Assembly (NCBI GenBank): GCA_016735415.1
Contig: JAERRP010000139.1
Coordinates: 1-14,608, forward strand
Origin: Desulfobacterales bacterium
Lineage (GTDB): Bacteria; Desulfobacterota; Desulfobacteria; Desulfobacterales; UBA5852
DNA length: 14,608 bases
Direction: 5' to 3'
In this document: positions 1 through 7,647 of the stretch, in pieces
How the letters are laid out: each line of letters begins with the position of its first letter
How positions within the stretch are numbered: position 1 is the stretch's first letter
Program-made: the position numbers and the translations under genes
Notes under the pieces: model-generated
The model's database searches: none
Told to the model about the DNA's origin: nothing
What the model saw: only the letters and a program-made list of their open reading frames with translations

Positions 1-461
1 ACCACTAGCCAGATGTGTTTGACGGGCACGCTCCTGTGTTCCAATTTGTTGGCGGGAAAGGTATGGTTGGCCAGATAAGCGCCTTCCGTCAGGGCTTCGA
101 ATACCTGACTGAAATCCGTCGGTTCGGGCAGGTGCGCGTCCGGTACGGCCACGACGGCATTACCGGCTTGTGCGTGCCAGGCCCGACGGATGCTTTGGCC
201 GGCGGCCTGGCGCAATCTTTCCCGGGTAAGATCACGGGATAATCCCAGCCCGGCAAAAATGACACGCTCGACGCCTATTCCGTCCGGCTGGTAACGGCTG
301 AGATATTCTCCCGGCCGGGCGGTGAAAGTCTTGATCGTCCGGACACTTTCGGCCAGCTTGCGCATGGCCTTGTCATGAAACAGAATTTGGTCTTCACAGA
401 CTGGAACGATAAGGGTTTCCGCTTTGATTCGGGATAACTTTTGGGATGTCAGTTGCAGCAT
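1..461 (-). CDS. pepA: Leucyl aminopeptidase, N-terminal part (cut by window edge)
   Basis: This is the first 153 codons of a cytosolic leucyl aminopeptidase of peptidase family M17, which removes N-terminal residues from peptides using two metal ions. Only the N-terminal regulatory domain (Peptidase_M17_N) is in the window. It begins MLQLTSQKLSRIKAETLIVP and continues with a VIFAGLG strand, the LTRERLRQAAGQSIRRA helix and the linker VFEALTEGAYLANHTF, the usual order in PepA. The metal-binding catalytic domain lies beyond the left edge, so activity cannot be judged. The ATG at 461 is chosen because a GGAGG (474-470) stands 8 nt upstream. The gene follows the radical SAM gene by 17 nt and is probably the third gene of that operon. 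The family call rests on the pattern of the N-terminal domain alone. Confidence 0.8.
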   Translation of the reverse strand, partial: MLQLTSQKLSRIKAETLIVPVCEDQILFHDKAMRKLAESVRTIKTFTARPGEYLSRYQPDGIGVERVIFAGLGLSRDLTRERLRQAAGQSIRRAWHAQAGNAVVAVPDAHLPEPTDFSQVFEALTEGAYLANHTFPANKLEHRSVPVKHIWLV

Positions 462-478
462 AGGTTAAACCTCCGCAT

Positions 479-1828
479 TCAGGATAGTGCCAGGCGTTTA
501 AGATGTGACAGGGCTTCCCATGAAAAGGTCTCGGTTTGACACGGGAAGATGGCGTTGTTGGTAAAAATCGGATCGGCTTCAAGGTCATAGCGTGAGACCG
601 CCACCGCCCGGCCCCACAAGGCGGTATGGGGAATGGGGCTATAGTAAGCCAGAATGGGGCGGATACCCATGGTTTTGACCTTCAGAATGGAATTTTCCAG
701 AACATCCAGCCGCTGGTCGGGCAGTCCCGCCAGCAGATAGGCGCCAACTTCGCGGGCACTGAAGCCCGCCGCCCGCAGGTTGCGCGCCGCCGTTTCGAAA
801 TCGTGGATATCGACTTTGCGATCAAGCCGCTGGCCGTTGGTACGCACCGCCGTTTCCAAACCCAGCCGGACGGTCGCAAAACCGGCCCGGAACATCAGGC
901 CGGCCATTTCCGGGCTGATCTCGCGGATGTGAAGCGCATTGGGGGTGTGAAAACGCAGCCCCCGTGTTTTACGAATCAGGGCCTCCAGCAGCGGCAGCGC
1001 GTGGGTTTCGGCCTCGACCAGCAGGGCGTCGTCATAAAAGGCGAAATCGCGCACACCATAGCGGTGGTGCCAGTGCTCGATTTCGGCCACCACGGACAGC
1101 GGGTCACGTCGGCGCTTTCGGGGCTGGAGCCGATGCGAGGCGCAGTAGGCGCACCGGAAGGGGCATCCGACCGATGTGAGCAACGGGATATAGGCGATGC
1201 GGTGCTGCAGTTCGAAGGCCGGATAGGGCCAGGCATCCAGATCGTCAAAGTCGAATACCGGATCGGCCCGGAAACCGGTGAAGCGGGCAATGATATCCAG
1301 GATGCTTCGGCCGATCGGGCCGGAGATGACGGCATCCGCGCCGATGCCGGCCTCGGCATGTTCCCGGCAGAGGGTGGCGTAAATGCCACCCAGAACAAGC
1401 GGTGTCGCCGGGAAAACATTTTTCAGAGCCCGCACCGTTTCGGCCACGCCGGGATACCAGTAGGTCATGGCCGAGGTTACCAGGATAAGATCCGGCGGTG
1501 CCAGCCCTTCGAGGTCGCGCTGGAACCATTCCCGGGGGATGCCGTAGCGCGAAAAGCGCCGGGGGAGTCCCTCGAGTCCGGGGGGGGCGGGGAGGACGGT
1601 TTTGATATAGGGGCCACGGCCGTGGCGGGCACCGGGGTCCGAAGGCGGCGCCAGCGGGTGGAAGCGGTTCAGACAGTCGATATAGGTGATCCGGCATCCA
1701 TGTCGTCGCAGGTTGGCCCCCACCTGGAGCAATCCGAGGGGTTGGGCCCATACATCGTAGGCGGCGAAATCGTGGATCCAGGGATTAACCAGCAGGATAT
1801 GCGGGCGGTCGGCTTTCACAACGACCAT
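479..1828 (-). CDS. B12-binding-domain radical SAM protein
   Basis: A 449-residue protein with two recognisable parts. Residues about 8-190 form a Rossmann-like cobalamin-binding domain (ILLVNPW, PLGLLQVGANLRRHG, PDLILVTSAMT, PLVLGGIYATL). The DxHxxG cobalamin-ligand motif is not evident. Residues about 210-420 form the radical SAM barrel, with the cluster motif GCPFRCAYC (Cys222, Cys226, Cys229) that binds a [4Fe-4S] cluster and S-adenosylmethionine. The EV-GAYLLAGLPDQ segment matches later SAM-contact strands. Such proteins do methylations, ring formations or rearrangements; the substrate cannot be read from sequence. It starts 6 nt after the ahbB-like gene and precedes pepA by 17 nt. It differs from AhbC and AhbD, which have SPASM-type C-terminal extensions and no B12 domain. 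Being coupled to a siroheme-decarboxylase homologue, a tetrapyrrole or redox-cofactor substrate is possible, but this is inference. Confidence 0.85.
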   Translation of the reverse strand: MVVVKADRPHILLVNPWIHDFAAYDVWAQPLGLLQVGANLRRHGCRITYIDCLNRFHPLAPPSDPGARHGRGPYIKTVLPAPPGLEGLPRRFSRYGIPREWFQRDLEGLAPPDLILVTSAMTYWYPGVAETVRALKNVFPATPLVLGGIYATLCREHAEAGIGADAVISGPIGRSILDIIARFTGFRADPVFDFDDLDAWPYPAFELQHRIAYIPLLTSVGCPFRCAYCASHRLQPRKRRRDPLSVVAEIEHWHHRYGVRDFAFYDDALLVEAETHALPLLEALIRKTRGLRFHTPNALHIREISPEMAGLMFRAGFATVRLGLETAVRTNGQRLDRKVDIHDFETAARNLRAAGFSAREVGAYLLAGLPDQRLDVLENSILKVKTMGIRPILAYYSPIPHTALWGRAVAVSRYDLEADPIFTNNAIFPCQTETFSWEALSHLKRLALS

Positions 1829-1834
1829 GCGGCA

Positions 1835-2362
1835 TCAGGCCCCATTGCTGATCGAAAAATAGGTCATGGATGTCTTTTTCAGCTCCCGCAGGCTGAAAAG
1901 AAGGGTGAATTTTTCAACACCGGTCTCACGGGCCATTTCATGGGCGATGGCCCAACAGGCGTCCGGCGATTCGGCGTGGATCATGGTATAGAGGTTATAG
2001 GGCCAGTCGGCATTCGGATTGCGACGGTAGCAATGGGAAATCTGGCGGCAGGCGGCCATTCGTTCCCCAACGGGTTCGATGCGTTCTTCGGGGACCTGCC
2101 AGGCGCCCATGGCATTGGCGGCGTAGCCCGATATCTGATGGCGCAGGGTGGCCCCGAAGCGACGGATGATGTCGTGCGCGCGCAGGCCCTGCAGGGTTTC
2201 GAGAAACTCGGTTTCCGTGATCCCGATGCGCTCCGCCAGCTCACGGTAGGGGCGCGCCGTAATCGGGATATCGTCCTGGATGGCCGCAATGACTTTTTGT
2301 TCCATTCTGTTCAGCATGGCCTGATTTATGGTTCCCTGCCCGGGATTGTCAAGAAATTTCAT
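1835..2362 (-). CDS. ahbB: Siroheme decarboxylase subunit, AhbA/AhbB family
   Basis: A 175-residue Lrp/AsnC-like protein of the siroheme decarboxylase family. AhbA and AhbB together convert siroheme to 12,18-didecarboxysiroheme in the alternative haem pathway of sulfate reducers and archaea; NirD/L/G/H proteins do the same for haem d1. A helix-turn-helix lies at about residues 18-75 (RELAERIGITETEFLETLQGL, then DIIRRFGATLRHQISGY). The family block ISHCYRR (108-114, with His110 and Arg113) followed by WPYNLYTMIHA (120-130) is the diagnostic region and separates it from true Lrp regulators. Start at 2362 is chosen for MKFLD with GGAGGG upstream (2379-2374); an internal ATG at 2317 has a weaker ribosome site. 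Only one of the usual two subunits is present here, so it may be AhbA, AhbB or a paralogue. It is followed after 6 nt by the radical SAM gene. Confidence 0.8.
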   Translation of the reverse strand: MKFLDNPGQGTINQAMLNRMEQKVIAAIQDDIPITARPYRELAERIGITETEFLETLQGLRAHDIIRRFGATLRHQISGYAANAMGAWQVPEERIEPVGERMAACRQISHCYRRNPNADWPYNLYTMIHAESPDACWAIAHEMARETGVEKFTLLFSLRELKKTSMTYFSISNGA

Positions 2363-2450
2363 TGTGGATCCCGCCCTCCGGATGCTATGGGATGCCCGCT
2401 GGCCGTATCCACGGGGCCGTTGTGTGGACGACTCGACAGGAAGACGATTG

Positions 2451-4178
2451 ATGTCAATTATCAGTTCAATGAACACGCCCATGACAAATAAACGGATCTG
2501 GTGGTATCTGGTGGTTGCAGTGTTCTTCGGCACCGCCATGGTTGCGCCGCTTTCGGCCGCCCTGCTCGAATCCCACGAGAACAATGTGGCCCGGCTGCTT
2601 GAATCGCGGATTAAATCCGCCGTTGCCAAAGAACGCTTCAGCTGCCAGGGCGAACTGGTTTGCGGTATCGCGCTGATTCCCGGATTTTATGCGGCCCGCG
2701 GCTATCAGCCGGTCTGGACGAAAACACACGCAATTTTACCGGCGGCCTCGGATCTTCTGGGGGAAATCGAAGCGGTCGATCGCTACGGCCTCATCCCGGC
2801 CGATTATCACTGGCAGCGTTTACGTCAGATGACGCAAACGCTGGCCCGGACATTCGAGGGGACGGAATCCGTCGATGCGCGGCTGCGGGCGGATTACGAC
2901 CTGCTGATGACCGATGCCTTTTTCCTGCTGGTCAGTCATATCCTGGGAGGACGGGTCAATCCCGAAAGCATTCATCCCGAATGGGAAACCTACAGCCACG
3001 AGGTTGATCTGGCCCCCCTGCTGAACGGGATCCTCGTCTAGTAGCGGACAATCCCCTTGATCGACCGCCTGCATCCCCCCTATGATGGTTTTAGAGGCAT
3101 GCGCCGGGCCTTGGCCCGTTATCGCCGGATTGCGGCCCGGGGCGGCTGGGAGACCATTCCCGCAGGGCCGCGGCTTGCCCGTGGGATGGAAAATGAAACC
3201 GTTGGACGGTTACGGCGGCGATTGGCGCAATCGGGTGATCTCACCGACATCCAGCATTTCAACCCCTATCTGTTCGACCGCCCCCTGGAAAAAGCGGTTG
3301 CGGCATTTCAGACACGCCACGGCATTCAGCCTGACGGTATCGTGGGGGCGCAGACGCACCGGGCCATGAACGTGCCGGTTGCGCATCGAATCCGGCAGCT
3401 GGAGATCAATATGGAGCGCTGGCGCTGGATCCCCAAAGATCTGGGCCGTCGCTATCTCATGGTCAACATCGCGGATTACACGCTTGTGGCCGTCGAGGCC
3501 GGTCGTGCCCGGATACGGATGCGGGTTATCGTGGGCCGCTCCTACCGTAAGACCCCCGTTTTCAGCGAAGACATGACCTATCTGGTGCTCAATCCTTACT
3601 GGGAGGTCCCTCCGAAATTGGCGCTTGAAGATGTCCTGCCAAAGATTCGCAAGGATCCCGGTTATATGCAGCGACAGGGCCTTCGCCTTTTTGCGGACTG
3701 GGGGCCGGACGCCAGGGAACTAACCCGCTCCGACATCGACTGGCAGCGGCTGGCGGCAGGGGGTTTCGGTCTGCGTTTACGGCAGGACCCGGGACCGCAT
3801 AACGCTTTGGGCCGTATCAAATTCATGTTGCCCAACAAACATGCCGTCTATTTGCACGATACACCGGCCAAAAGCCAGTTTGCCGCTTTTGCACGCAGTT
3901 TCAGTTCCGGCTGTATTCGCGTTGAGGATCCGATCGGACTTGCGGCTTTTGTACTCGAAGATGCGTCTTCCTGGGATCGGGAGGCCATCCAGGCGGTTAT
4001 TGCGGCGGGGGATCGTCGTGTGGTCCGGCTAAACCGTCCGATTTCGGTGCATATCCTCTACTGGACGGCATGGTCGGATGCGTCCGGGACCATCCATTTC
4101 CGCGAGGATATCTACGACCGCGACCAACCCCTGATTAAAGCCCTTCGATCAAGACGAGGCACCGGCAAGACCACCTGA
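2451..4178 (+). CDS. ldtD: L,D-transpeptidase, YcbB/LdtD type, with two in-frame TAG codons
   Basis: A 576-codon frame for a periplasmic L,D-transpeptidase that makes 3-3 cross-links in peptidoglycan. In order: membrane anchor or signal (IWWYLVVAVFFGTAMVAPL, residues about 15-36), the YcbB scaffold domain (to about 240), a peptidoglycan-binding domain (about 246-308, ending FQTRHGIQPDGIVGAQTHRA) and the YkuD catalytic domain (about 335-505) with His469 (YLHDTP) and the nucleophile Cys488 in SSGCIR. At 3039-3044 the frame has TAG TAG (residues 197-198), in the scaffold domain just before the conserved stretch LHPPYDGFRGMRRALARYR. Frame is the same on both sides, so length is conserved. Either the ambers are decoded, or this is a nonsense-interrupted gene, or two compensating indels are hidden there (see findings). 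Start at 2451 follows AGGAAG by 7 nt. Final stop is TGA. E. coli LdtD is a little longer, at 615 residues. Confidence 0.85.
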
Positions 4179-4202
4179 CAGGCTGGTTGAAAATGATGGT
4201 AT

Positions 4203-4802
4203 TTACCAGGAGCGTACGCTGCCGATATCGACATGGACAAAATTGGCTCGGGGATAGTAGCCCACCCCGCCCTGCTTGAGGTCGGCGGCAATCCGCCGCA
4301 AGCGGTCGGTGGATATTCCGGGGATTCGAATATCGGCCGCATGGCCCTTCATGTGAAGGCTTTTGCGGGCGACACCGTGGCTGCGTTTGCGTAGTATTCG
4401 GTTTGTCCGGGGGGAACGGTATCCTGAAATGATGTGTACACAGGCGTGTCGTCCGGCGCGTGACCTGATGTCGTAAAGGAGGTCCAGCAGGCGGGTATCG
4501 ATGGGTTTGATATCATTGGTGCGGTGGTCTCTCAGAATGTGGTTGACGGCCGCCAGCGCGTCGGGACGGTAGGATTGCCCCTGAGCATAGCAGACATCCA
4601 GTTTTTCGCGGGTGTGCGTGTTGAAAAAAACAAGCCGCCGCTCCTGATGGTCGGCCGGCGTCAAGGCTGCGTACAGGCTGCCCGGTAAGGCCAGGCTCGC
4701 CGAAAAGACGATTCCCAAACGCAGAAAATGCCTGCGGGACGGGTTCGGAAGATGGTCGGGCGGGTGTGTCACGGCCGGTTGTCGGTGTATCATCGGGGGC
4801 AT
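4203..4802 (-). CDS. mepK: MepK/YcbK-type peptidoglycan endopeptidase (DUF882, M15-like)
   Basis: A 199-residue exported protein of the YcbK/DUF882 family, related to peptidase M15. E. coli MepK cleaves mDAP-mDAP (3-3) cross-links. The N-terminus has a twin-arginine motif SRRHFLR (22-28) and a hydrophobic stretch IVFSASLALPGSLYA (31-45), so export by Tat is likely. The catalytic domain runs from about 55 to 199, with SGYRSPRTN (126-134), the metal-site motif SLHMKGHAADI (148-158; likely zinc ligands His150 and Asp157) and NFVHVDIG with His190. The start at 4802 has no clear Shine-Dalgarno; Met4 is a possible alternative. The gene converges with the L,D-transpeptidase, with 24 nt between stop codons. 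The pairing of a 3-3 cross-link maker with a 3-3 cutter supports both assignments. Confidence 0.85.
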   Translation of the reverse strand: MPPMIHRQPAVTHPPDHLPNPSRRHFLRLGIVFSASLALPGSLYAALTPADHQERRLVFFNTHTREKLDVCYAQGQSYRPDALAAVNHILRDHRTNDIKPIDTRLLDLLYDIRSRAGRHACVHIISGYRSPRTNRILRKRSHGVARKSLHMKGHAADIRIPGISTDRLRRIAADLKQGGVGYYPRANFVHVDIGSVRSW

Positions 4803-5008
4803 CTTATTACGAGCATTTTTTAAGTCAATGGGTTCTGAGCTAAATCAGGGTGGTGATTACCGATTATGAAGGATCCTGCAATATGAGTGCCAGATCGGTT
4901 TGAGATTGCTTCCGTGGCTATTAATTAAAAAAATATAATATTTTTATATGGTTATGTTATAATTTTGGGAGCGGAGGTCTGCAGGATCAGGACGTCGGCC
5001 CTGTAAAA
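4803..5008. other. AT-rich intergenic spacer with inverted repeat
   Basis: This spacer separates the end of the long minus-strand operon from the mepK start. Its middle (about 4915-4970) is far richer in A and T than the flanking DNA and contains several TATAAT-like strings. A 9-bp exact inverted repeat, GATCCTGCA (4872-4880) and TGCAGGATC (4980-4988), brackets it. No open frame or RNA gene was recognised. It must carry the mepK promoter unless that gene is read from upstream, but no convincing -35/-10 pair was found. Confidence 0.4.
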
Positions 5009-5413
5009 TTATTGACACCCCCTAAAATTATTTAAACCTGAAATCCGTAACGATTGACAAACAGCTTCCCTGCGTTTGCGGATGGCCGCGGCCTCGCGGC
5101 AGTTGACCAGACTTTGCAGATGGCGGACGGCCTCTTCCGGCGCTTCCGCGCGCCTTTTCAAGGCCAGTTGAAACCATTGGGGAAGATCCGGCGATACCAA
5201 CGTGTGAAGCTCGGCCGCAAGCCGGCGCAATCGGTCGCTGTCATCGGCGTTCAGGTCATCCCTGCCGTCGGGCCCTACAATCGCTGTAATCCGACTTTTC
5301 AAGCGCCGATACCGCCAGGCCGGATGCAATCCGAATCGAAAAAGAACATATCCGAAGCTGCCCATGGCCAGACCGGCCACCAGGCCCCCGATGAGGACCG
5401 GGTCAGTGAACAT
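5009..5413 (-). CDS. Small single-pass membrane protein, unrecognised
   Basis: A 134-residue protein I cannot assign to a family. Residues about 5-30 (VLIGGLVAGLAMGSFGYVLFRFGLHP) form one hydrophobic segment, so it is probably anchored with a short outside N-terminus and a charged cytoplasmic tail. The tail is rich in Arg and Leu and predicted helical, with HTLVSPDLPQWFQLALKRRA in the middle. The last residues fall in AT-rich DNA containing a direct repeat of TAAAATTATT (5004-5013 and 5023-5032), so the C-terminal end may have been replaced by inserted sequence. Its ATG (5413) overlaps the end of the preceding small gene by 11 nt, which indicates translational coupling. It is probably the last gene of the minus-strand operon that includes mutY. 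Confidence 0.6.
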   Translation of the reverse strand: MFTDPVLIGGLVAGLAMGSFGYVLFRFGLHPAWRYRRLKSRITAIVGPDGRDDLNADDSDRLRRLAAELHTLVSPDLPQWFQLALKRRAEAPEEAVRHLQSLVNCREAAAIRKRREAVCQSLRISGLNNFRGCQ

Positions 5414-5594
5414 GCGCCAATCCCTCCCGTATGGCTTTGGCCGGTATCAACCCGGTTGCACGGGCGGATACGATATTGCCGGTCGGTCCGCCTTCCTCGC
5501 TGATGACGTCGTACGATGTCTGCCCGGCCATCGCTTCAATTCCTTCCCGGGTATCTTTGGGCCGCGCCGGCTGAAGGCGCCGCGGGTGGCTCAT
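5403..5594 (-). CDS. Small hypothetical protein upstream of the membrane protein
   Basis: A 63-residue soluble protein of unknown function. The C-terminal two thirds (QTSYDVISEEGGPTGNIVSA, then RATGLIPAKAIREGLAHVH) looks like a compact conserved sequence with many Gly, Pro and acidic residues. No signal peptide, membrane segment or metal motif is present. The start is uncertain. ATG 5594 is bounded upstream by an in-frame TAA and has no Shine-Dalgarno, but a perfect TATAAT lies 5 nt before it. An internal Met (MAGQTSY) has AAGGA about 9 nt upstream. Its end overlaps the next gene's ATG by 11 nt, supporting that both are translated. It follows mutY after 87 nt. Confidence 0.5.
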   Translation of the reverse strand: MSHPRRLQPARPKDTREGIEAMAGQTSYDVISEEGGPTGNIVSARATGLIPAKAIREGLAHVH

Positions 5595-5681
5595 ATCACA
5601 TTATAGCGCCATACTTCAAACCGGTGTCCGTTGTCCGGTGATCGCCCGCCGGATCGATGTCTGCGCCGTCCGCCCCGGGCA

Positions 5682-6818
5682 TCAGGCCGGCCGGCGTTTG
5701 ACGGCGCCCAGGATTTCGCATGACAGCAGTGGGAATGCTTTTTTGTGGGCGCCTGGAAATGGAAAGACGTTCAATTGGTCGGGGCGAATCCAGTGGAAGG
5801 CCTGCGGGCCTTGCAGCCGCACGCGCCCGCTGTCCTTGCGGCACAAAAATAGATCCAAAACGATCTTAAAGTGAGTGTAGGCATGGCGCACCTGCGTGAT
5901 TTTTTGCTCGACGGTCACGGCGAGGCCGGTTGTCTGGTGCAAGATACGCCGACAGGCCGCTTCTGCCCGTTCACCTTCCCGTCGCCGGCCGCCGGGGAAT
6001 TCCCATAATCCGGCCAGCAGGCCCTCGGAGGGTCGCTGCACGATCAGCAGGCGCTTGCGGTGGCAGATAACCCCCGCGACCATGGCGTGCTCCGGAACCG
6101 GCTTTTTGCGTATCCGGTAGGGATAGGTGGCGACCACCCCGTTTTGTCTGGCGAAGCAGTCTGCCTGCCAGTGGCAGGCGTTACAGTCCGGGTTGCGGGG
6201 TGTGCAGACCAGAGCCCCCAATTCCATCAGGGCCTGATTGAAGGTGCCGGGGCGCTTCCGTTCCAGCAGCCGATCGGCCACCACCTGGAACTCTCGATGG
6301 GCCGCTGGATGGTTGACTGCTGTTCCAATGCCGCAGAGACGGGCCAGGACCCGTTTGACGTTGCCGTCCACCACGGCGTAGGGTTTATCGTAAGCGATGC
6401 TCATGACGGCATTGGCGATATAGTCACCGACGCCGGGAAGCGCCCGAAACGGTTTGCGCCGGTCGGGTACGCCGCCGTCACCCGCATCGATCAGTTGCCG
6501 GGCGGCGCTGTGCAGATGATGGGCCCGGCGGTAATATCCCAGACCTTCCCAGTGTTTCAGAACCGCCTGGCGGTCCGCGCGGGCCAGCGATGCCAGATCG
6601 GGAAAGCTTTCCAGGAAGCGGTGATAATAGGGTATAACGGTTGCAACCTGGGTTTGCTGCAGCATGACTTCCGATACCCAGATGCGGTAGGGGTCACGGG
6701 TTTGTCGCCAGGGCAGATCGCGCCGGCAGGTTTTATACCAGGCCAGCAGGCGTCGGCGCAGGCCATTTGCCACCCCGGCCGGGAGCCAGGATTTATCGGG
6801 TGCGGGTGGGGGCTCCAT
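5682..6818 (-). CDS. mutY: A/G-specific adenine DNA glycosylase MutY
   Basis: A 378-residue base-excision repair enzyme that removes adenine mispaired with 8-oxoguanine. The HhH-GPD glycosylase domain spans about residues 20-225. It has the catalytic Glu50 in SEVMLQQT, the hairpin LPGVGDYIA (127-135) and the catalytic Asp151 in VVDGNVKRV. The [4Fe-4S] loop follows as C-x6-C-x2-C-x5-C (Cys205, 212, 215, 221). A C-terminal NUDIX-like domain (about 240-365) that reads 8-oxoguanine includes GLWEFPGG (270-277) and the following RREGE. All key residues are present and length is typical. The start 4 nt after the rhodanese/ferritin-like gene has no strong Shine-Dalgarno and probably depends on coupling. 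Pairing with an oxidative-stress type ferritin-like protein is a sensible context for an 8-oxoguanine repair enzyme. Confidence 0.97.
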   Translation of the reverse strand: MEPPPAPDKSWLPAGVANGLRRRLLAWYKTCRRDLPWRQTRDPYRIWVSEVMLQQTQVATVIPYYHRFLESFPDLASLARADRQAVLKHWEGLGYYRRAHHLHSAARQLIDAGDGGVPDRRKPFRALPGVGDYIANAVMSIAYDKPYAVVDGNVKRVLARLCGIGTAVNHPAAHREFQVVADRLLERKRPGTFNQALMELGALVCTPRNPDCNACHWQADCFARQNGVVATYPYRIRKKPVPEHAMVAGVICHRKRLLIVQRPSEGLLAGLWEFPGGRRREGERAEAACRRILHQTTGLAVTVEQKITQVRHAYTHFKIVLDLFLCRKDSGRVRLQGPQAFHWIRPDQLNVFPFPGAHKKAFPLLSCEILGAVKRRPA

Positions 6819-6822
6819 GCTT

Positions 6823-7647
6823 TTAAGACCATGAGGCCAGCGTACGGATGAGAATCCGTATGTGCTGCTTTTCAGCCTGGGCGATGGAGAGAAAAGCGGC
6901 GCACCGCTTTTCGTCGGTTTCCCGTTCGGCCATGTTGCGGTAGAGATCGTAGGCCCGATATTCGATTTCCAGAGACAATTCCATAATATTCAGGCAGCGA
7001 TCGGAGGCGACGGCGGTCAGGCGGGAGAGGACCTCCTGGAGCGGTTCACCGCTTTCGAGGATTTCGCCGCTTAATTCCTGGAAAAGTTTTTCGAATGCCG
7101 GCGGGTCGGTCTGACCCTGCTTCCAGAACGCGTAAATCATGCGGGCGTGCCCCTCTTCGGCCTGGGAGAGTTCGTGAATGGCCGGGGCGAAGGCTTCCTG
7201 GCCGTTGGCCGCCAGGATCCACTGGTAATAGCGGTAGGCGCCTTTTTCCAGATCCATGGCGGTCAGCAAAGGATCATCATCCGGCCGGTCCTCCTGGAAA
7301 ATTTGGATTTTGGGGAAGTCGCTTGTTTTTTGGCCGTCCCACGCCAGAATACCGCCCACCAGATTGTAGATCCGTTTGTCCGATAGCGCCGCCTCGGTGG
7401 CCAGCATGGCGGCCACCTGGGAGCGTGCCCCGGTGCGGCAGTAGAACACGAGTTCGCGATCGTCGGGCAGTTCGAACAGTCGGGTCTCCAACTCCATCAG
7501 GGGCATCAGCAGGGCGCCCGGTATGTGGACGGCGGCGTATTCCGCCGGCTGGCGGACATCCACCAGGAGATAATGGCGTTCATCTTCGGCGGCCAGGTAG
7601 TGCCTGAGTTCGTCCGGGAGGAGTTCTTTGAGCTTCATATCGTCCAT
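6823..7647 (-). CDS. Rhodanese domain fused to ferritin-like (rubrerythrin-type) domain
   Basis: A 274-residue cytosolic two-domain protein. Residues about 10-108 are a rhodanese (sulfurtransferase) domain: LLVDVRQPAEYAAVHIPGA, then the active-site loop CRTGARS with Cys70 as the persulfide carrier, then LVGGILAW. Residues about 125-272 form a four-helix ferritin-like domain with likely diiron ligands Glu134 (DLEKGAY), Glu164/Glu165 and His167 (AEEGHARM), Glu229 (EIEYRAY), and Glu259 and His262 (EKQH). No rubredoxin centre is visible. Such fusions occur in anaerobes and are thought to link sulfane sulfur handling with oxygen or peroxide protection; the exact reaction is not established here. 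The start at 7647 has AAGGGAG 6 nt upstream and its A is shared with the stop of the preceding small gene (TGATG), so translation is coupled. mutY follows after 4 nt. Confidence 0.9.
   Translation of the reverse strand: MDDMKLKELLPDELRHYLAAEDERHYLLVDVRQPAEYAAVHIPGALLMPLMELETRLFELPDDRELVFYCRTGARSQVAAMLATEAALSDKRIYNLVGGILAWDGQKTSDFPKIQIFQEDRPDDDPLLTAMDLEKGAYRYYQWILAANGQEAFAPAIHELSQAEEGHARMIYAFWKQGQTDPPAFEKLFQELSGEILESGEPLQEVLSRLTAVASDRCLNIMELSLEIEYRAYDLYRNMAERETDEKRCAAFLSIAQAEKQHIRILIRTLASWS

Noticed and set aside
626..2491. Plus-strand open frame of 621 codons lying antisense to the radical SAM and ahbB-like genes
   Set aside because: It is a by-product of GC-rich codon use on the opposite strand. 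Its Gly/Gln/Arg/Asp-rich translation shows no domain, and both genes beneath it have clear families and ribosome sites.
5600..5605. Perfect TATAAT on the minus strand just before the 63-residue gene
   Set aside because: It lies 5 nt from the start codon with no -35 partner at 16-18 nt, so it would need leaderless translation. Chance is as likely.
6060..6851. Plus-strand 263-codon open frame antisense to mutY
   Set aside because: MutY has every catalytic and cluster residue on the other strand; the antisense frame has no family features.
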